A DNA stretch of 36,576 nucleotides from Candidatus Gallispira edinburgensis (GTDB lineage: Bacteria; Bacillota; Clostridia; Lachnospirales; CAG-274), in the NCBI GenBank assembly GCA_904395805.1, contig CAJFNV010000103.1:1-36576 (forward strand), read 5' to 3'. Under the pieces are notes generated by a model. That model was not told the origin of the DNA. It ran no database searches and was given only the letters and a program-made list of their open reading frames with translations. Shown here one piece after another: positions 33,195-36,576 of the stretch; position 1 is the first letter of the stretch; every line of letters starts with the position of its first letter. The position numbers and the translations under genes were made by a program.

Positions 33195-33713
33195 TTAGTA
33201 TTTGTGATTAATATACCCGTCAATCACAGACTTTCTAACGCCCTCACTAAAGCAGTTTTCCTCTCTAAGCCTGTTTAATATAGCCTCAGATGTTGAATGA
33301 AGTATCATACCTTTTTCTTTAAGTATTATTTCAAAAAGCCTGTTTTTCAGATCTCTGCTTTTGACCTTTATAAAATAGGACTCCACATCCCTGAAGTCAA
33401 GAAGCTCAAGAATTTTCATTGTAGCCCCGTCTTTTCTGTCATAGTAATAATCAACCTGTTCGGTATAAATATAACAAAATTCCTTATCGGAATATTTTCT
33501 TGCCTCCATATAGGCATCCTTAGCCATTGCATTAAAAAACTGATAATTAAACAATCCCTTTTCTACGGAATCAACTCTTTTAAAAGGCTCATCCTTAAGA
33601 GCAAGCACAGCATCAAGATTTTTATTGAGATATTCTTTTTTTGTAAGATCTCCTTTCACATACTGGTCAATCAATGCCTGTCTGTAGTCAAAATATTTCT
33701 GCAATGCATTCAT
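33195..33713 (-). CDS. Uncharacterised Clostridia protein, possibly DUF6648-like
   Basis: 172 residues, soluble, mostly helical and charged, with Tyr- and Asp-rich segments ('YIYTEQVDYYYDRKDGATMKILELLDFRDVESYFIKVKSRDLKNRLFEIILKEKGM'). I do not recognise a catalytic motif. The length and pattern recall a small family of unknown function in Firmicutes (perhaps DUF6648), but I am unsure. ATG 33713 is used because GGAG lies 8-9 nt upstream, and a TTG at 33722 does not improve on it. It is a single gene, convergent with the exporter operon. Confidence 0.65.
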   Translation of the reverse strand: MNALQKYFDYRQALIDQYVKGDLTKKEYLNKNLDAVLALKDEPFKRVDSVEKGLFNYQFFNAMAKDAYMEARKYSDKEFCYIYTEQVDYYYDRKDGATMKILELLDFRDVESYFIKVKSRDLKNRLFEIILKEKGMILHSTSEAILNRLREENCFSEGVRKSVIDGYINHKY

Positions 33714-33839
33714 ACTCAACACTCCAATTCCATTATTTACAACTAGACTTTTAAATTTCTGCTCATTATAATGATATTACAAAAGGAAAACTCCCATTTC
33801 CCCAATAAATTCGGTAATATAATATAAGGAGTAAAATTT

Positions 33840-34232
33840 ATGAATAGTTTTTTTAATTTCTATTATGATGAAATATGTCCTGCTCTCCGTGCTCTGGACA
33901 TAAAAATAAAGGAACACTGCAATACCGTGGACATAAATGAATTAAGCAGTCTTTTACATATTACACCAAATGAGATAAATACAATACTTAATTCAAAACA
34001 TATTACAGATCTCACATCTGATATTATCCCGACCATTATGCTTAACGGAAGCAGTTATATATGCAAGCTTTTTAAAAAGTCATTGAGCTACTGCAACAGC
34101 AAGACCTATTCGCCGAATGATATTGCTTACATATATAACATAGACAAACAGAAGGTAGAAAAAGCCTTCAACACCTTACATATTACAGAAATATCAGAAG
34201 CAAATCTTCCAAAGCTTTTTAAGCTTATTTAA
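33840..34232 (+). CDS. Small protein with two tandem HTH-like helical repeats, unknown function
   Basis: 130 residues with no recognised family. It contains an internal duplication: residues 33-67 ('NELSSLLHITPNEINTILNS', 'KHITDLTSDIIPTIM') and 93-127 ('NDIAYIYNIDKQKVEKAFNT', 'LHITEISEANLPKLF') share the pattern of a two-helix unit with a turn followed by 'HIT(D/E)(L/I)'. Each unit resembles a helix-turn-helix, so DNA binding is plausible. AAGGAG is 8 nt before ATG 33840. The 3' end overlaps the DJ-1 family gene by 8 bp, tail to tail. There is no membrane segment. It could be a small regulator, and the duplication is what makes it stand out. Confidence 0.65.
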   Translation: MNSFFNFYYDEICPALRALDIKIKEHCNTVDINELSSLLHITPNEINTILNSKHITDLTSDIIPTIMLNGSSYICKLFKKSLSYCNSKTYSPNDIAYIYNIDKQKVEKAFNTLHITEISEANLPKLFKLI

Positions 34233-34770
34233 ACAACAAACCTGCTGCCACATCCTCAGCAGCCTTATCTCCTGCTGCTGCTCTTAAAAGCTCAATTCCA
34301 AACTCCATAGCAGTAGCGGGACCTCTTGATGTAATTATATTTCCATCTCTTACAACATTTTCTCCCTCTGCTATTTCAGCACCCTTGCACTGTCCTTCAA
34401 ATCCGGGATAGCACACAGCTCTTTTTCCTTCAAGTATACCGTTTTCACCAAGAACGCTTGGAGAGGCGCATATTGCAGCAACAAGCTTGCCTGTTTCATT
34501 AAACTTCTTGCATACGGCAACGACTTCCCTGCTGTTCATTAAATTATTTCTTCCCTCAAGACCTCCCGGAAGAACGACCATATCAACAGTGTCAAAATCT
34601 ATATCATATATTGTGCAGTCAGCCATAAATTCAATACCGTGAGCACCCGTTACAGCCTTGTCTGCCGTTATTGATACTCCCTTAACATCAACTCCGCCTC
34701 TTCTTAAAACATCGATCTGAGTTAAAGCCTCAACCTCTTCACATCCATTGGCTAAAAATACAACTACCAT
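34225..34770 (-). CDS. DJ-1/PfpI family protein
   Basis: 181 residues, a Rossmann-like DJ-1 fold. The nucleophilic cysteine is Cys101 in 'LVAAICASPSVLGE', and the nearby Glu is in 'GCEEVEA' (10-15). 'VVLPGGLEG' (66-74) and 'ITSRGPATAMEFGI' are the other family signatures. This subgroup (YajL/ThiJ/DJ-1) handles oxidative or glyoxal damage, and the exact substrate cannot be deduced. GGGAGG precedes the ATG by 8 nt. It is transcribed alone, divergent from the CYTH gene and overlapping the small HTH-repeat gene by 8 bp at its 3' end. Confidence 0.93.
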   Translation of the reverse strand: MVVVFLANGCEEVEALTQIDVLRRGGVDVKGVSITADKAVTGAHGIEFMADCTIYDIDFDTVDMVVLPGGLEGRNNLMNSREVVAVCKKFNETGKLVAAICASPSVLGENGILEGKRAVCYPGFEGQCKGAEIAEGENVVRDGNIITSRGPATAMEFGIELLRAAAGDKAAEDVAAGLLFK

Positions 34771-34884
34771 ATAAAAAGCCTCCCATTCATTATCATAATG
34801 TGTTATACTGTATATGTGAGATTTTACGATTACCCCACACTATTATTATACTAAAACATAAATATTAATTCAAGGGAGATTAAA

Positions 34885-35361
34885 ATGAAAAACATCAATT
34901 ATGAGATAGAACGCAAATTTTTAATAAAAAATTTACCTGAAAATTTAGAAAATTTTACACATTATGAAATCAGACAGGGTTATATTTCAACGGACCCCAC
35001 AATACGCTTAAGGCAGCAGGATGATAATTACATTCTCACAGTTAAAAGTGCAGGACTTATGAAAAAGCAGGAATACGAGCTTAACCTTACAGAGGACCAG
35101 TTTAACAGACTCTGGGAAAAAACAGAGGGAAACACGATTGAAAAAACAAGATATGTTATTCCCCTTAATAACGGTTTGAAGGCAGAACTTGATGTATATA
35201 AAGGTTTTTTGTCAGGATTTATGAATGTGGAGGTAGAGTTTCCATCGACAAAAGAAGCAATATTATTTGATATTCCCAATTGGTTCGGACAGGAAGTGAC
35301 ACAAGACCCGAGATACAGCAATTCGTCATTAGCAAAATTTGGTAAACCTGCAAAAAATTAA
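34885..35361 (+). CDS. CYTH domain protein (adenylate cyclase / triphosphatase fold)
   Basis: 158 residues. The N-terminal signature ExExK is 'EIERK' (7-11), followed by a barrel typical of the CYTH family: 'IRQGYISTDPTIRLRQQDDNYILTVKS' and 'EYELNLTEDQFNRLWEKT'. Later, 'AELDVYKGFLSGFMNVEVEFPS' provides further acidic metal-binding strands. Members hydrolyse inorganic or thiamine triphosphate, or cyclise ATP; the substrate cannot be chosen from sequence. AGGGAG lies 7-9 nt before the ATG. A TTTACG / TATACT pair with 18-bp spacing (34823-34852) is the likely promoter. Confidence 0.9.
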   Translation: MKNINYEIERKFLIKNLPENLENFTHYEIRQGYISTDPTIRLRQQDDNYILTVKSAGLMKKQEYELNLTEDQFNRLWEKTEGNTIEKTRYVIPLNNGLKAELDVYKGFLSGFMNVEVEFPSTKEAILFDIPNWFGQEVTQDPRYSNSSLAKFGKPAKN

Positions 35362-35370
35362 AAATTTCTC

Positions 35371-35399
35371 TTGCATTTCCCAGGAAAAAGTATTATAAT
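35371..35399 (+). promoter_or_regulatory. Sigma-A-type promoter of spo0A
   Basis: TTGCAT (35371-35376), 17 bp, then TATAAT (35394-35399), 70 bp before the start codon. No sigma-H-type or Spo0A-box sequence was clear to me in this gap. Confidence 0.65.
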
Positions 35400-35401
35400 A
35401 T

Positions 35402-35430
35402 CCATATCTGGTAAATATTACCATATATGG
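35402..35430. other. Palindromic hairpin in the spo0A leader
   Basis: CCATATCTGGTAA (35402-35414) and TTACCATATATGG (35418-35430) form a 13-bp stem with one mismatch around ATA, placed immediately after the -10 element. It could be a repressor operator or a 5' mRNA hairpin. There is no T-run, so a terminator is unlikely. Confidence 0.5.
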
Positions 35431-35468
35431 CAACAAATATTAAAATATATTTTTAGGAGGACTGGAAA

Positions 35469-36257
35469 ATGAATAACGGAAAACTAACTGTATTAATTGC
35501 CGATGACAATAAGGACTTTTGCGACTGTCTCAGCAACTATATTGAAAAGCAGGAAGATATGGAAATAATAAGTGTTGCACATGACGGACAGGAAGCCTAT
35601 GAACAGATAGTAAACGAAACTCCCGACATTGCTCTCATTGACGGCATTATGCCAAAACTTGACGGAATAGGTGTACTTGAAAAGCTTAATAAGGAAAACA
35701 AGGCAAAAAATACAATGTGCATTATGCTCACAGCCATAACAGGGGAAGAAATAACACAGAAAGCCTTTACACTTGGTGCAAAGTATTACATTGCAAAGCC
35801 TTTTGATATGGAACTTCTTGTTTCAAGAATAAGGCAGTTAAGAGAGCCTGTCACAAAGAAAGGCGTATTAAACACAGGACTATGCTACAGCAACCACAGC
35901 GACATAGACCTTGAAACAAGGGTAACAAACATTCTTCACGAAGTGGGAGTTCCTGCACATATAAGAGGCTATCACTATATGAGAGAAGCCATAATTATGG
36001 CAATAAATGATATTGATGTACTTAACTATATTACAAAGGAGCTTTACCCTGCAATAGCAAAGAAATGTAACACAACACCAAGCAGAGTAGAAAGAGCAAT
36101 ACGCCATGCCATAGAAGTCGCATGGAGCAGAGGCAAGGTCGATGCCATTGACTCACTATTCGGCTACACAGTTTCCAACAATAAGGGGAAGCCGACAAAC
36201 AGTGAATTTATAGCATTGATAGCCGACAGATTAAGACTTGAAATAAAGGCATCATAA
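35469..36257 (+). CDS. spo0A: Stage 0 sporulation protein A
   Basis: 262 residues, master response regulator of sporulation. The receiver domain (1-125) has acidic pocket Asp12/Asp13, phosphoacceptor Asp58 ('[12 protein letters not shown]'), Thr88 and Lys110 ('YYIAKPF'). The C-terminal effector domain (about 150-262) has the near-invariant '[12 protein letters not shown]' and the recognition-helix region '[19 protein letters not shown]', then '[15 protein letters not shown]'. Phosphorylated dimers bind TGTCGAA boxes and switch cells to sporulation. AGGAGG is 8 nt before the ATG. It is a single gene with its own promoter and terminator. Its presence strongly supports an endospore-forming Clostridia. 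Confidence 0.97.
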   Translation: MNNGKLTVLIADDNKDFCDCLSNYIEKQEDMEIISVAHDGQEAYEQIVNETPDIALIDGIMPKLDGIGVLEKLNKENKAKNTMCIMLTAITGEEITQKAFTLGAKYYIAKPFDMELLVSRIRQLREPVTKKGVLNTGLCYSNHSDIDLETRVTNILHEVGVPAHIRGYHYMREAIIMAINDIDVLNYITKELYPAIAKKCNTTPSRVERAIRHAIEVAWSRGKVDAIDSLFGYTVSNNKGKPTNSEFIALIADRLRLEIKAS

Positions 36258-36267
36258 AAATCACAGC

Positions 36268-36292
36268 GGGCGAGCATTGCTCGCCCACTTTT
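36268..36292 (+). terminator. spo0A terminator
   Basis: GGGCGAGC (36268-36275) pairs perfectly with GCTCGCCC (36279-36286) around ATT, followed by ACTTTTGG. It starts 11 bp after the stop codon. The T-run is short. Confidence 0.7.
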
Positions 36293-36337
36293 GGCTCCCC
36301 TCTAAGGGCTGGTCGCATTGTTTCGCAAGTAACTAAG

Positions 36338-36573
36338 CCTCCTTTTTTAAGCAATACTGTCAACTTAAAGGATTAGAATAAACCTAACTGTTCAAAAAAG
36401 GCGGCGTGCCCGCCCTCTTGGCTCCCTTGCCTAAAGGGAGCTGGCTGTTCAAATCAGTGAAGCTGATTTGAACAGACTGAGGGATTTTTCCCTAACTACT
36501 TCAACTTAGCAAATGCTTGCATTTGCGGAGCATTGATTTTTCTTAAGTTGACAGTATTGCTTTTTAAAGGAGG
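36338..36573. repeat. Inverted-repeat element with 31-bp ends and internal hairpins
   Basis: The outer arms 36338-36368 and 36543-36573 match at 28 of 31 positions, sharing AGCAATACTGTCAACTTAA plus CCTCCTTT. Inside are GCTCCCTT/AAGGGAGC (36421-36441), a perfect 13-bp hairpin CTGTTCAAATCAG (36445-36457) with its complement (36463-36475), and GCAAATGC/GCATTTGC (about 36509-36526). There is no open frame. It resembles the dispersed palindromic intergenic repeats of gut Clostridia. It may continue past the window end. Confidence 0.75.
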
Positions 36574-36576
36574 GGA

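Overview
The window looks like a chromosomal segment of an AT-rich, endospore-forming Clostridia (Bacillota), probably a gut Oscillospirales or Lachnospirales relative. The main evidence is a full-length Spo0A, a tig-clpP-clpX cluster, a DUF5688 gene, a split ThrE-type exporter and strong AGGAGG-type ribosome binding sites. The species cannot be named from sequence alone.

Left flank (1-6.7 kb): an N-terminally incomplete class II glutamine-amidotransferase-like ORF coupled to a DUF5688 gene. Next comes a CoA-disulfide-reductase/rhodanese fusion, divergent from a short UvrA-like double ABC ATPase. A stub of a DUF4143 ATPase (6.7-7.27 kb) marks the edge of the accessory region.

Defence island (7.35-19.85 kb): one long minus-strand operon starting from a good promoter at 19882-19910. 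In transcription order it encodes an SNF2-type helicase with a possible PLD-like N-terminus, a four-helix-bundle protein (with a decayed partial copy beside it), a DUF4391 protein, a KAP P-loop NTPase, a single-TM coiled-coil protein, a type III DNA methyltransferase (Mod), a Shedu-like DUF4263 nuclease and a type III restriction helicase-nuclease (Res). A rho-independent terminator ends it at 7279-7312. I read this as a type III restriction-modification core that has gained several other defence-type proteins. It is the best candidate for a novel composite system.

Mobilizable element (about 20-27.5 kb): inverted repeats that could be an oriT, a ribbon-helix-helix accessory protein, a catalytic-domain-only MOBP-type relaxase, an antisense unknown cargo gene (452 aa), a large protein resembling a DUF927 helicase with a degraded P-loop, a VirD4/HerA-like ATPase and a tyrosine integrase. 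The integrase ends just before tRNA-Leu(CAG) and tRNA-Pro(GGG), which fits insertion at the tRNA-Leu 3' end. I could not find the second attachment site, so whether the defence operon is cargo of this element remains open.

Right flank (27.6-36.6 kb): core genes. These are tRNAs, clpX, clpP, tig, a DUF503 gene, a two-gene ThrE-type exporter, an uncharacterised helical protein, a small protein with two helix-turn-helix-like repeats, a DJ-1 family protein, a CYTH protein and spo0A. Short palindromic repeats and GAGTG-rich repeats are scattered in the gaps. One such stretch lies in frame inside mod, and an inverted-repeat element with 31-bp ends closes the window.
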